A stretch of 64,000 bases of DNA, from contig CM049313.1 of assembly GCA_026874595.1 (NCBI GenBank), positions 44,360,659 through 44,424,658 on the forward strand, in the 5' to 3' direction. Source of the DNA: Sipunculus nudus (taxonomy: Eukaryota; Annelida; Sipuncula; Golfingiida; Sipunculidae). A model generated the notes under the pieces. It was not told where the DNA came from. It made no database searches and worked only from the letters and a program-made list of their open reading frames with translations. Shown here piece by piece: positions 13,901 through 27,868 of this stretch. Both the position numbers and the translations under genes were made by a program. Positions within the stretch are counted from its first letter, which is position 1. Each line of letters starts with the position of its first letter.

Positions 13901-16900
13901 TTTGTGTGAACTTTTCATCCGGCTTATACATTTTAAAGAACTTGTCGCTGTGACAGTGGTGGTATCCAAGTACTGTGCACTTCGTTTATTTTACTGTGTG
14001 ATTGTATTGATTTTGTTGTTATACTGCTGTTATACTGTGTAATTGTATTGATTAAGTATATTGTAATGTTAGGTTTGTTTTAAGAATAGATTATAGTTAT
14101 TTGTTAACAAAAACCCACTGACTTCTTTATTAATTCCCCTATACATTTCATGCTGCCTAGTGTTACAGAATCTGATTTTTTTTTCTCCATTACTAAATTT
14201 TTGTTCATCACGCATACGTGATCTGTTGATATTAAGTTCCGTAACATAGGTCTCACTTACCACGTTCTGTCTACGGTTCACCACGTTCTTGAAGGTCGTG
14301 GGTGGACTTGGTAGGACGTGGCCTTTACCGTAGGACACCGTAGAGGGATGTGAATGGTAGTGCCGGGTCAACGATCTCTTTTGAAATGTTAAAAACGAAT
14401 GGGGCAGAACGTGGCCCCTGACACAGAAATGTGCACCTTATGGCACCCTGGGTGAAATACTTTGGCGTGTAAAACCGTGGGAGTTGGCCACGATAAATCA
14501 TCTTGTTATCCCAAAGAGTGGTCCATTGCCGTAGGAAACCGGAGGAAAACGTGACCGAACGTGGTCACCGTGACGCTGCCGTGACACTGCCGTAGGAGAA
14601 CGTGTATAGCACTAGCAGAACCGTAGCAAGAACGTGGCGAGCGCTGGGAAGAACGGGGCCTACCTACGGTTTTGTACGGCAAGCAACTTTTACCGGAAGA
14701 GATTGGTGTAACCATTGCAGTGTGGTAACAGTACGGTAGATGAACGTGAAATAACTTAAGAAGAACGTGGAACGAAACGATAATTTAATTATTTTCTTAT
14801 GACATATATACAACATGTATATATTATTGTTACCTACCGTCTTTTGCTGTGAGTGTATGTTTGAGTTTACAGCAGCACGGCCCCTGGTAATGTTTAGCGT
14901 CCAGATAGGTCAGTCATAGACATGTGACAGTCATAGACATGACAAGCTGAAATGATTGTGGGTTTCCATGGAGATTTCCAGGACCTTCCTGTATTTTATG
15001 TTATGCATTTTTTAAAACAGTTACATTGTCTGCCCTGCTGCGGGACTGATGGCCGGACGACCAGACGATGGGACAAAAGCCCATCGCTATAGTTGAGATG
15101 ACTTTTACTCAGCTGAGCTGAAAATGCATATCAATATTGCTTGTTTTAACAGATCACACCCTGGACTTTGACCATGACAACGAGACAGTTCTGGTGGAGA
15201 CAGATATGTTGTATCCAAAGGCGGATTACGAAGAGATGCTTAATTCGTGAGTATTCTAAGCTTTTTTAGTTTTTTCGTAGTTCTGAGTATAATTAAGGCT
15301 CTATAACTAAACGAACAATATTTGTTCTTCATTTTCAAGATGGTATCCATTTCTTTTTACTACTTAACACATAACTAATTCATAGTGGGCCGCCTGGGCC
15401 ACACATATGTCAGGAGGTACCCTGACTTACTTGGCCCAAAAAATTTAATACATATTCCCGCTGGCTGAAATATCGCATAATATCTCTCGCGCATGCGCAA
15501 ATCGGACCTCCGCACACGCGGCCTTGTAATTGAAAACCGACACACCTGGGCTGTGTTTATAAACATGCAAAACCATAAAAAGATGTAAGGCAGCGCAAAG
15601 GGAGGTACTGAGACAGTGTATTCGGATAGTTTTGCCTGAGAAATTTTGTTTAAAGCAAACGTGAACTGATAGTGTGAAAGTATAGGCATACTGCTCCTGA
15701 TTATGTCCCATTAACAGAATCTGTGTTAAAGGACCTAGTCTCTATTTGCATATTTAAAAAAAAGGAGCTGCGTATCCCTTGAACAATACGTTATTATGAC
15801 CTTACAGGCCGTAGACCTTATATTACAGCGTGTCGTTTGCTAATCTGTTTTATCTAATATGGCAGGCCTTTCTTTTGTAAAATATTTATATCCATTTTCG
15901 AAGGGAGTTAGGCCATTGATTATCAGTACAAATACAGTATGAGCTTGACATCACAATCTGTGATTTTTTAATGACAGCGGTAATTTCCTGATGTTTATTA
16001 ATTTCGCCGATGTAAATTTACCTGTGAAGTTAACATTTTGGTAACATGAATAGGAAACCAGGAGAAAGGCAAAAGATGTTTTGTAAAAAGATATTTCAGC
16101 TGAATTAGTTCGCCTGGATAGATTCTAAATACACGTTTCACAATATGTTATACAGTTTGATTGATAACTGTAGAAGTAAACATTGATTTGTTTGTGGAAC
16201 AAGTTTTTTTTCATTTTTTTTAATATATTGGCTATATTTTGGTTTTTTTTAGGGGGGGGGGGGGAATCATTTATATTAAAACAAGTTAAATGTTCTATAT
16301 ATAAATTTATCGGCGATAGAGCTTGTGTGGGTAATTATTATTATTATCATTATTATTATTAACATTAGTATTATTCCTATTATTTATCATTATTATTTAT
16401 TATTATTATTGTTATTATTATTTTAAACATTAGTATTCTTCTTTTTATTCATAATAATTATTTTAATTATCATTATTATTATTTTTAATTTTATTATTCT
16501 TAGGCACAGTCCTGACCCAGTTAAAAGAGATGCTATACGATCGTACCGCTGGACAAACGGGATAGTGCCGTACGATATATCCGATTATTTTAGTAAGTTT
16601 TTTTTTTTAATTTTTGCTTCGATTTATTTGTTTGCTTACGGGATTTGATATCAATGATTGACTCGATGTAACTTGTATTAAGCTGAGACAGCGATTCGTA
16701 TTAGCTGAGACAGCGATATGAAACGAGTTGTGAAAGCGACGTATAAAGCTGAGGGAGCGACACGTATTAAGCTAAGACAGCGACACGTATTAGCTGAGAT
16801 AGCGACATGAAACGAGTTGCGAGAGCGACGTATTAAGCTGAAGGAGCGACACGTATTGAGCTATGACAGCGACACGTATTAAGCAGAGACAGTGACACGT

Positions 16901-17901
16901 ATTAAGCTGAGACAGCGACATGTATTAACCTGGGATAGCGACATGTATTAACCTGAGGCAGGGATACGTATTAAGCTGAGACAGCGACACGTATTAGCTG
17001 AGACAGCGACATGAATTGAGCTAAGACAGCGACATGTAGTAAGCTGAGGCAGCAACATGTATTAAGCTGAGACAGCGACATGTATTAAGCTGAGACAGCG
17101 ACATGTATTAAGCTGAGACAGCGACATTTATTAAGCTGAGGCAGCGACACGTTTTAAGCTGCGACAGCGTTATGTAATAAGCTAAGACAGCGACTTTTAT
17201 TAAGCTGAGACAGGGACATTTATTAAGTCGGACAGCGACACGTATTAAGCTGCGACAGCGTTATGTTAGGGCCCTGTCATATTAGCACTGCGTTGACCAC
17301 ACGGTCTGTTGCTTGTATGTATTTTGTTGCACGCAGGAAAAACTCTGCGGACAGGCCAAGATTTGGGTAGGTTTCGCATGGAACTTGCCTGTTGGATGCG
17401 TTGAATCTGCGTGGGCTCTGAGTGTGCTCGGTGTGACATAAGGGCCAGGCGCGTGAGAGCTTACACACACGTCCGTGGTAGCTCCGGCCACATACGGGCA
17501 CTGCAGGTTATCTGCACGCCAGCTCCGGGCCACATACATTGGAGTTGTCTACAAGGCGCGAGAGTTGTGCGTGCCGGTAGCGGGACTATTGATACGGCAG
17601 AGGTAGTCGCAGAACGCCAGCAACTTGCATGCAGCCAGGCCTAAAATTACCAGCAGGAAGACAGTAACTGGCACTCAACATGTCCTCACATTCATCGTAT
17701 ATCTCGCTCCATGCCCGCAGAAAAGGGACTGCCTAAATCGCGTGCACGCCTGCGTGCACGCCTACGTGCACGCAGTTTCGACTGCCTTAGCAAGTGCCTA
17801 AATCGCGTGCGGCCGGATTTTGCGGACAACAACGTCTGACCAGAAAAAAGTTATTGTGGGGTGTGTTTTGTTAATTTTTATGATGGAACTTATTATTATT
17901 T

Positions 17902-17963
<62 letters not shown>

Positions 17964-19018
17964 TTATGTTGATATTATATTTATATAATTTATGTGGGTA
18001 TTAACATAAACAGTATTCATCATGAATATTTTTTACACTGTTCATATGTGAGAAATTATAAAAGAATTAATTATTATTAGTCATTTGATTTAAATAATCA
18101 TAAAAGACCGAATTTGATTATTAAATTCATATTGAGAATACAATTATCACTAATAATATTTCTTGGGTGTCTTTATTCTGAGGAAGTGAACTGAAGCCAC
18201 ATACTGGTTACAACAAAATTATTTACAACAAACACAACATATACAGAAATATGTGATACAATAAATATGTACAGAATATCATTACTGTTATAACAGGCAA
18301 AAAAAGGACAAAGTGAAATATATTATGAAAAACAAGTTACTGAGACATATACCACGTATACCAATCCAACTAAAACACGTACTAGCCATTCTAGGATAAC
18401 TAATATGGCTTTAAAAATAAAAATTGAACATGTAACAACCAAGAACTTGAATGTGAAATATATATTTTTATTACATTTTACCCTATTTACATATGTGACA
18501 AATCCATTTTTTTCTACTAATTTCTAGATTTCCAAGATTACATGAAAAAAAACCATTTATCACAACTGTCACATTAAACCATTTCAGATATACCGTCAGT
18601 TAGTTGTATTCAAATGGACACAATAACTAAAACTTTTTATAAGTGTAAAATCTAAGATCACTATCCCAGATTAAGCTAATTTTATACATAATTTTTTACA
18701 TTTTAATAAAGCAATATATTACAGTTCAGTTATTTTGCAGGTCACTTTAGCGATATGACTAATCCTTATATTTTAAATACATACAGCAAAAATGAATTAA
18801 TGATTAGATCCTTTGATGTTTTGATTGCCTGTGACTGGTTGAGTAAATCATAGCTTCTGTATAACATTGGCCATTATTCCAGTGAATGTTTGGCTAAATT
18901 GGCATCCACATTTAACATTTAATGGCACCAAACTTAAAAATTAAGACAATTAAGAATTCATGTAAACTGGTACCTGTCCTATATATTGTACCAGTAAATA
19001 ACTGATGTAATTATTCCA

Positions 19019-19076
<58 letters not shown>

Positions 19077-19142
19077 CGAAAGTTAAGATAAACAGTGACA
19101 CCTTTTAGATAGACTAACTATATTAACACACGAGCTTTCGAA

Positions 19143-19193
<51 letters not shown>

Positions 19194-22162
19194 CTGTCAA
19201 AATCGGTAGGCTATTATTTATAGATATATAAATTGGGCCATTGCTTTGAATTATAAACAGGTACTTTCAAAATGGTAATGTTTGTCTTTTAGTTTTTAAT
19301 TCTTTTAATCTGCAAGTATTGAATGCATGACGTTGAAGTAGTAAAAAGCCATTGAACTTTGTAAGTAATAAAGAAGACACAAGGTGTCATAATAAATTTA
19401 ATTGGGTAAATAATACGTAGCATGTTACAAAACGATATTTGCAACGCGTATACTTACTGGATCATTGCCTCCAAGTATAGTCATTTTCATACATAATTTT
19501 TACATATTTATCTTTCCGTCCGCCCTCTTTGCCATTCAATTAAAAAATGGACTCCTCAACTGCTTTTTACCAAGTAAACCTGTTGCAGCATGCAGTGTTA
19601 CGTCGCCGTTACTCCCCGCGTCGTGGCTATCCTTCATGTTGTGATGTACAGCTGTAATCTTCATATTAATAAAAAAAAATATTCATGTTATTCCCCGCAT
19701 AAATTATATAAAGTTCCCTCAGACAAATTAACAAAACACCCCCAATAATAACTATTTTTCTGGCCAGAAGTTGTTGTCCGCAAATCGGGTCGCACGCGGT
19801 TTAGGCACTTGCTAAAGCAGTCGAAACTGCGTGCACGTAGGCGTGCACGCAGGCGTGCACGCGTTTTAGGCAGTCCCGCAGAAAATGACAGGATACTCAC
19901 GCAGGTCGGCAGTACCGACACCGTTCCTTGTTAGCAAAACGCACGCTCCATGCCCGTATTCGACAGGTCCAAGACCAACATACTTTCTTCAGTTAATTTA
20001 ACGCGGGTTAACTGCCTGTGACTTGTGGCCTCCTCCTGGTGTTCTGTGTGGACTTTTGAGGGCAAATTCCCGCAGCTTACCCGGACCAAGTTTTGAGCAT
20101 TTTCATAATTTGGCTGCGGACAATTCGGACTTCCGTGCGCACCTGCGGGCAAGTTCGGACAAGATAAGGGAGAGATTCTGTCATGTCCTTGCCAACTGCG
20201 GGGAGTTGCGGGCAACAAAAAAAATGTCACCCGTAAGTTGCACGCAGTGCGAATGTGACAGGGGCTTAAGTATCGCACGGTGCCCGTACGGAACCGGCGG
20301 TCACCGCAAGGCGCCCATATGAATATTTTCGGGAAAATTACTCGGAAAATCGTGCGGGTGCCGCACGGATACCGGTCGGTGCCCGTTAGGCGACCGTACG
20401 GGCTGTCTACGGGCTGTCAGCGGGCTTACGGCGAGTTGAAAACGCCGGGAGAATTGAGCGCAGCCAGCTCAGCACCACGTCGAGTAAAAATTGAACCGGC
20501 ACCCGTGAAAATCGTACGGGTATCTTGCGGGCACCGTGCGGATATAAATAAAAATGGTGATTTTACTCACCGTATGGACATCCTAGGCTATATGTGGAAG
20601 CGTCTTTATCTGGAACCCCCCTCCCTCCACACCCCGACTTTGCGTCGGTGAAACTATATTCCCGAATAGCCGTGACGTCATGAATGCATTTACCTTCATC
20701 CTCATAAAATACGAAATCCAATGACTATTATCATCAGAAATTGTGATTTATTATATAACAGTAAAGAGGACAAAGATTAGTAAGGCGCTCCTGGAACAGT
20801 GATCTATCATCAAGAATTAATGATAATGTGATATATTTTCTCAGGTGGAAATGAGAAGAACGTACTGATGGCAGCTATACAAGAGTGGGAAACGGTTACC
20901 TGTATCAGATTTCGGCCAGCAGACAACGACGATAGAAACCGGATCCAATTCATAAAAGGCGACGGGTAAGCAGCGGTAATCTTTGAAAATGTGGTAGATG
21001 ATGTATCAATAACATGGATTTTTAAGGAATAGATCTCTTTTTCTTTTACTTCTCCCCGTCTTAGCGCAGCAAGGGAGGGATATAGTGATCAGCTACGCCT
21101 GTCTCTCCTTCCTCCGTCGGCGAAGTGATATCTCAAACAGTTATACTTGGATCTACTTCCTATAACAATTGTTAGTATATCTAATAAAACTGATTGTATA
21201 GTTGTGTCTTATGGAGGTGTATCTTCAGAGCTGATTATGTTTTGGACACACGAAGGATTTTTTGGCTTTTTAATGATTTTTTTTTCTTTTTTTTAATCAA
21301 ACATGTCAAATGAGACATGTCGGAAGCGCACATACAGTTATGTGTAAAACTGTTTTTCCAGAGATTCATCCATATCCAATGCAGTGCGTTTGTTTAGCAG
21401 GCATATATAATGTATTTTTATTTATTTTCTAGTTCCACGCGCTTAATAATACAGTGTTATTATCTAAGTTGTGCAACATATCACTTGCATGACACAAATA
21501 TTTGTCATTGGCAATAAATGATAACTTATTTGGATCAGGTCGTATCTTGTATTCAGATTCGGTATATTTATCTTAAAGATTTAAAGTATTTGTAGCTGAG
21601 TCTGTTTTTCTGATTTTGAATAGTTGCTTAACACACAGGATTTAAGGGACCCACATTTTTACTTAGTTATATTTTTTGTCTCGTACATAGAACCACAAAC
21701 TTTTAATGTTTCCCCTTGGATTTTGATCAGGATTCAGACCCCTTATGTTTGCGTTGCAACCTCATTCTGGCAGCAAGTCTGTCATAATGGGTCAGATGGC
21801 TTAGATTAAAGTACTCTATGATGTTAATTGTAGTCCCATACCTTCTCATTTTATTGAAATGCAACTTTAAGAAACTCTAATTCTCAAACATTGACTGTAG
21901 CCCAATCCAGCATCCTGGTCCTTCCTGTTTTTTGTGATTATTTTCGGTAAGGCAGACTGTAAATTCATGTGAATTTTGATACCCATATCATATATGATAA
22001 TGTTTACTTTTACATTTTAGTAGTTATATTGTGATGCAAAGTTGAATAATAGCATCGACATTTTCATGTTTACAGGTGTTACTCTTACGTCGGAATGCAG
22101 AACAAGGCACAAGTAGTGAGTTTAGGAGAGGGCTGTATACATGTAAGTACCTAATATATGTA

Positions 22163-22215
<53 letters not shown>

Positions 22216-25200
22216 ACAGGTGTCTCTTTTGTTGTGCGCTGTTGGCATTTTGATACGTCTTAGGCAGGCCCTGGTTTGTTGTGCGAGTGTTGCATGTCTA
22301 TTAGGCCGGCATAGTTCGTCGCCATGGAGTGTAGAAACAAAGCGTACTTTGTTCTAGATGTTTCAAGTCTGTTCATGTAACGTGTGTATTGTTCTTTGGG
22401 ATTTTCCATTTTCTAGTATTTTCGGATGAAAAGTTATAAATAGGGGCTGTGTTTAGAGCCGAGAGGGAGGAGAAAGAAAAATTCCAGCGGACACGGAAGA
22501 GTGTGAATCAGTTTGTGGACCTATTCGATAATTGCAGAACTTATAGATATTCTTCGAAATTTGTAACAGATACACAGTTTGCCTTTGGCATTATTAGCAG
22601 AACTTCACTTTTGGATTAGAACAGATTTTTTTTCGAGATTACATTGGACTCTTCTCCGAGAATATAAACGTAAACTGTTCAATTGGATTATATGAGTATC
22701 CGGACATTCCAGTACTATACATTTTTTTTATACTGTGTAATTGTATTGATTAAGTGTATTGTAATGTTAGGAATGTTTTAAGAATAAATTATTACCATTT
22801 TCTAGTATTTTCGGATGAAAAGTTATAAATAGGGGCTGTGTTTAGAGCCGAGAGGGAGGAGAAAGAAAAATTCCAGCGGACACGGAAGAGTGTGAATCAG
22901 TTTGTGGACCTATTCGATAATTGCAGAACTTATAGATATTCTTCGAAATTTGTAACAGATACACAGTTTGCCTTTGGCATTATTAGCAGAACTTCACTTT
23001 TGGATTAGAACAGATTTTTTTTCGAGATTACATTGGACTCTTCTCCGAGAATATAAACGTAAACTGTTCAATTGGATTATATGAGTATCCGGACATTCCA
23101 GTACTATACATTTTTTTATACTGTGTAATTGTATTGATTAAGTGTATTGTAATGTTAGGAATGTTTTAAGAATAAATTATAATTATTTGTTAACAAAAAA
23201 ACCCACTGACTTCTTTATTTATTCCCCTAGACATTTCACGCTGCCTAGTGTTACAGAATCTGATTTTTATTTATCTCCGTAACAAAAAATATGCTCGTCA
23301 CCACTACGTGATCTGTTGTTATTAGGTTTTGTAACAATATATTCTTTATATACTTTGAATTACTATTGTGGTTGCCTTTTACAGTACAGTATTCTATTCC
23401 TTTAAATTTGTTTCAGATGACATTTGCCCAATACATGTAATTCGATTTAAGGTTCCCTTTAGCAGGCATCCTTTTCCAATTGCGCAAGAATGGTTTTACT
23501 AAATTTTCTGTTGTTCTTTACAGAATTATTCCTTTTAATTGGTTTAAGGTGACATCTGCCCAATATGCCATTCGTATAATTCGAATTAAGATGTCCTCTA
23601 ATAAGCATGCTTTTCCTGCGGTACAAGGGTGGCTGAACTTAATTTCATGTTTTCCTGACTCTGAAAAAACCCAGATTGATCAAGTGTGCTGTTTAAGTGA
23701 ATAATCAAGTTTCCATCATCGACATCTTTATCACAGAATTCGCATGATAAATGCTATGGCCTTTTTCACCTGTAGGTGCCCATTGGGATTTGGCGATTAT
23801 CATTTTAAACTTAACTATTATCACGTACTAAGACACTAGCTGAACAGCAACCAACGGCCTAATTTGAGGTGTTAAACTTAATAACAAAACAAGATTTGTA
23901 TTTTACCTGCTTCTAGATTTTTTTGACTCAGCTGACTATAACTCATCTGAGCTATAGTCGTGGTCCATTGTCCGTCGTCCGTCCGTCCGTAGATGTGGCA
24001 CGTTTTGAAACCGTAAGACCTAGAAATCCAAAATTCGGCGTAATGTTAGATGTCCCCAAGATCTCCTACCAAGCCGAAAATTGGGTCTTTGCGACTTCGT
24101 TCCTTTGAGAAATTAAGGAACACCCTCAATTCTCTTTATTAAAAACCTATTTTTACACTTCAGGATTGCCTAATATCAAAACCACTCATCTGTTTTTCCT
24201 CATATTTACCATAAATATTTCTCTATATAGTTCCTATGTACATGCCAGAAATTAGGTCTGTATTAAATATTTAAAAAAAAGTTATGGGCCCAAACACATT
24301 GCACTTTGTAAAAAAAAACCGTGAAAAATAGTTGGTCACTTAACACAAAAAAATGTTAAAGCTAGGGACTTTTTTCAGTTATATAATATTAATTAATCAA
24401 AATATAATTGTATGCCAAAAATTAGATAAAAAATTGTACATTTTTAAAATATTAGCAAAAATATAAAATTGGTACCTTAAATTTTGCCTAAATTTGACCA
24501 TGGCACTTTTTTTTCTCGTAAGTATATTTATTTTTCACAGCCGGGATACATGTGGATTTAATCTGTTGAATTCTGAAATTGGAAAGTAAAAGCTTAAATA
24601 TAATTCTAATTATTGAAGTTTTTCAGATGCTCTAATGTATTTGCATTTTGTATATCAAAGACCCCACTCTTGCTCACTACAGCCTTGCCTAGGTACCCTG
24701 ATTTATGATGCAGCACTGGCAAAACACTCCTGCTGTAATAAACATAAACTTATTCTCATGGGCCCAACCCTAACACCCCCCCCCCCCGGCACCACCACCA
24801 TCACAAATTATATTGCAATACATGGTTTGTTATTGTCAACTGTATTTCTTTAAATGTAAAGCTGTTTTTGATCCAATGTGCACAACTTTTCTTGATATAT
24901 TAATTCAAGAAGTATTCCAAGAGATGCCACGTTGTTCTGATGTAGTATTTTGAAGAAATTATTTCCTTTTAAATAATTAAACAAAATATAATTTAACCCA
25001 TCAGTAGGCATAATTTGATAATTTATGAAACAAATCATGGATAAATAAAGCAGCAATTTAAAATTGTGAACTCTGGAGTGTTATTTTAATATGTTTATTG
25101 CTTTGCAAATTTAAAAAATACATTTTATAAAAAATATATATGTATCTGTGTGCAAAATGTGATGTTACCTGACTAAATTAAGTATAAATGTTGATGCAAT

Positions 25201-26849
25201 TTAGATTTTTGAATCAATTTAAATATTCAGATATATATGATATACTGTAAATGACTTCACAAAAGAAAAAATAGGATCTAATGCAAATATTTGTTCATTA
25301 TTTTCCTGTCTCAGTAGAATAGAAATTAAAGTTATTTGCTTTGTTTTCCATCTCTCTGCCTGTTTTTAAATATTTAAAAATAATTTCATTTAAATTAAAT
25401 GTTATCCTTTACGTATATGCAGAGGTGTTGTAACTTCCACCAGTCCCTGTAAGCACCATTGAATTTAATTCCGTATTCTGCATTTATATCCAAAGGTGTT
25501 GTAACTCTCCCCCCTCCCCAGTCATTAAGCCCTAGTTCCTGAGCACTGAGGATAGTATTTTTATTGCAACTTTAAAAACTCTATGGTGATACAGTTATAA
25601 CTGTCACAATCAGCTGAGCGCCATAACCCATGGGTCCCTTGTCTGAAACTTGTAGCCAAGTGACATGGCGTCTGTCATGGATGGTATAGCCTCACTTCGA
25701 TAGTTACATTTTTAGAATATTTATGACATTAAACAACCAATCAGGAGCTTTAAAGTGTGTGAGCGTGCGACCATGACCTTGATCTGTTGATATGTTATAA
25801 AAAATTAACTGTTAATTCAGATATTGATTTTATTGTATTACTTAATTACGTTGCAAGATATTGCTGTAATTTCATTATACTTAATTAGGCCTAAGCCCAA
25901 TCGCTTCATTGCAGCATACCATCTGAAATAATTCTACTGGTTTAGGAATATATGGCCAAATTTAAAAGGACACTATACAGTGGAACAGACTATAGAATGC
26001 CTTGCAAGGTTCATTTTCCAAATATCCTGTTCCTCCCAATCTGTTGAATGATGATCTTTATTTCCAGTATGACATGTATATGTATATTTATATTTACTAT
26101 GCCAGTTTCCCCGTTCATGAACTCTGTTACTTATTTCCCAGCGGGGGCATATCCTTTTAAGTAGCCTTTAGCAATAAATTCTTAAAACAAATACTTTTGA
26201 ACTAATCGGATAATTTTACAGAAAAATATTCTTTTAAAATTAATTTTTCTTTACCACGTCATCAAAGGCCATCAAAGGCTTTAATAAAACATAATAGGAA
26301 AACCTTTGATTTCATGATTTTAAAAAGACACATTATTTGCCTTCGTCAGAAGGGTATGCATTGAACCCCCTTCGTGTGTGTGTGTGTTTGGGTGTGTTAG
26401 TTTATACGAAAAATACAAGCAATCACCAATGGAATCTAATGAAATTTTGGAGCCTGTTCCGGAATTAGCCACAAATCAAACGGACAGTCATTTTGCACGC
26501 ATGAACCTGGGAACATGGGCCGAAAAAGTTGATAAAGGATGCTTGTATTCCTTGGAATTAAGATTTCTAGTAACCCAGTGATTTCACAGTGTCTTTACAT
26601 ATCCTTTCTCTTTAATTGCAGACATCGATCATACTCCACGAGATTGGCCACGCGGTTGGTTTCTTTCATGAGCAGTCGAGACCAGACCGGGATTACTATG
26701 TGCGTATAGCGTTCGAGAACATTAAGCCGGGAAAGGACAGGAATTTTGGGAAACAGTCAACCAGCACAGTGTACGACTTTAACGTCCCCTACGATTACAA
26801 GAGTGTCATGCATTATGGATCAAAAGTATGTCGTAAGCATTAAAAACAA

Positions 26850-26909
<60 letters not shown>

Positions 26910-27793
26910 AAAATGCATTTTCTCCGGTCCGGGTGTAATATTTTCACTGCGAAAACTTGTAAAGACAAACCTGACTAATAAGAACACCTGACTATGAAGG
27001 GCAAAATGTGTCAGTCAGTTTTCTGTTGTGATAAGACAGGTCTGTATTTATGTATATATATATGTGAAAGAAAATGATTTGAGCACACTATAAGGCAGAT
27101 GGACATACATGGTAGCAGTTGGACGTAGAAACTTATCAACTAGGTAATTCTTGGTTAATTCTTCACGGAAAGGTTGCTGTAAAATATTTTCGAATGTCCA
27201 TGGATAAAAAACATGATTTGCACACTTTGATATGTTTTATCTATTGTTCAAGGGTCCTTAACAAATATTGTTCACCAGAGCATAACATCAATAAATGATA
27301 TACATGTCTGTATGCCAAATTAAGCTGGGCGTCATGGCCCACGGGCCACTTGTTTGTAATAGTTACCCTAGGCCACAAAGCCCACAACGTTCAAAGGAGA
27401 GAAATATTTCTTATGGCCCATTGCTAAGAAAAACTGCCAGTGTTAAGAGACGGACGACAAATGACAGACGTCAGAAGACGTGAGAGGAATTATATAATAC
27501 TACTTAAAAGGTGAGGGAGACATGTCCCTTTGGCCTTCCTGAAATGCTCTCCGACTCAACTACTGTTGTCACATTATTTCTAAATGTGCCAGTACAGAGT
27601 TGTGAATGAATGAGTTTGTCAAGGATTTCTTATGATTATTGAATTAACTGAAACTTTGTTCAGCCATTATCAGTTTTCATTTCTGCTCTAGTTTCTTTTG
27701 TTTTGACTGTACTCAGCAGAGTTTACCTGGATGTATTCTAAACTATCACACATACATATTTATATACGTACTTATACTGTCTCTCTCTCTGTC

Positions 27794-27868
<75 letters not shown>

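Larger units (their letters stand above)
5948..14250 (+). mobile_element. Degenerate Gmr1-like Ty3/gypsy LTR retrotransposon, composite
   Basis: An LTR pair at 5952-6813 and 13586-14246 is flanked on both sides by the 4-bp duplication TAGG (5948-5951 and 14247-14250), so this was one insertion. Inside are a gag start, a second LTR plus gag (7693-9850), then protease, integrase, reverse transcriptase and RNase H in that order. Integrase before RT is the reverse of ordinary Ty3/gypsy and is known from the Gmr1 group. Many frameshifts and stops show that the copy is dead. It lies in the first visible intron of the astacin gene, in the same orientation. Confidence 0.85.
17881..19719. other. AT-rich centre of the foldback element
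   Basis: No gene. It contains (TA)n runs at 17904-17960, 19024-19075 and 19146-19190, and otherwise unique-looking AT-rich sequence. Confidence 0.6.
17267..20269. mobile_element. Foldback-type DNA element with long inverted arms
   Basis: The left end TAGGGCCCTGTCATATTAGC and the right end, read inversely as TTAAGCCCCTGTCACATTCGC, are inverted copies. The strongest match is 17690-17880 with 19720-19900, around 90 percent by eye. Arms of about 0.55-0.6 kb are GC-rich and hold three GTGCACGC palindromes. The 1.8-kb middle is AT-rich with no transposase. Flanks TTA and TTAA suggest a short TTA(A) target duplication. Non-autonomous. Confidence 0.75.

Noticed and set aside
16674-17267. Spaced repeats as a CRISPR array
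   Set aside because: Units are directly adjacent with no unique spacers, and the genome is eukaryotic. The same holds for the other tandem arrays.
26378-26581. 67-codon frame just before exon f
   Set aside because: Exon f has a clear acceptor at 26621 and joins exon e in phase 0 with the expected astacin sequence; this frame would interrupt it.
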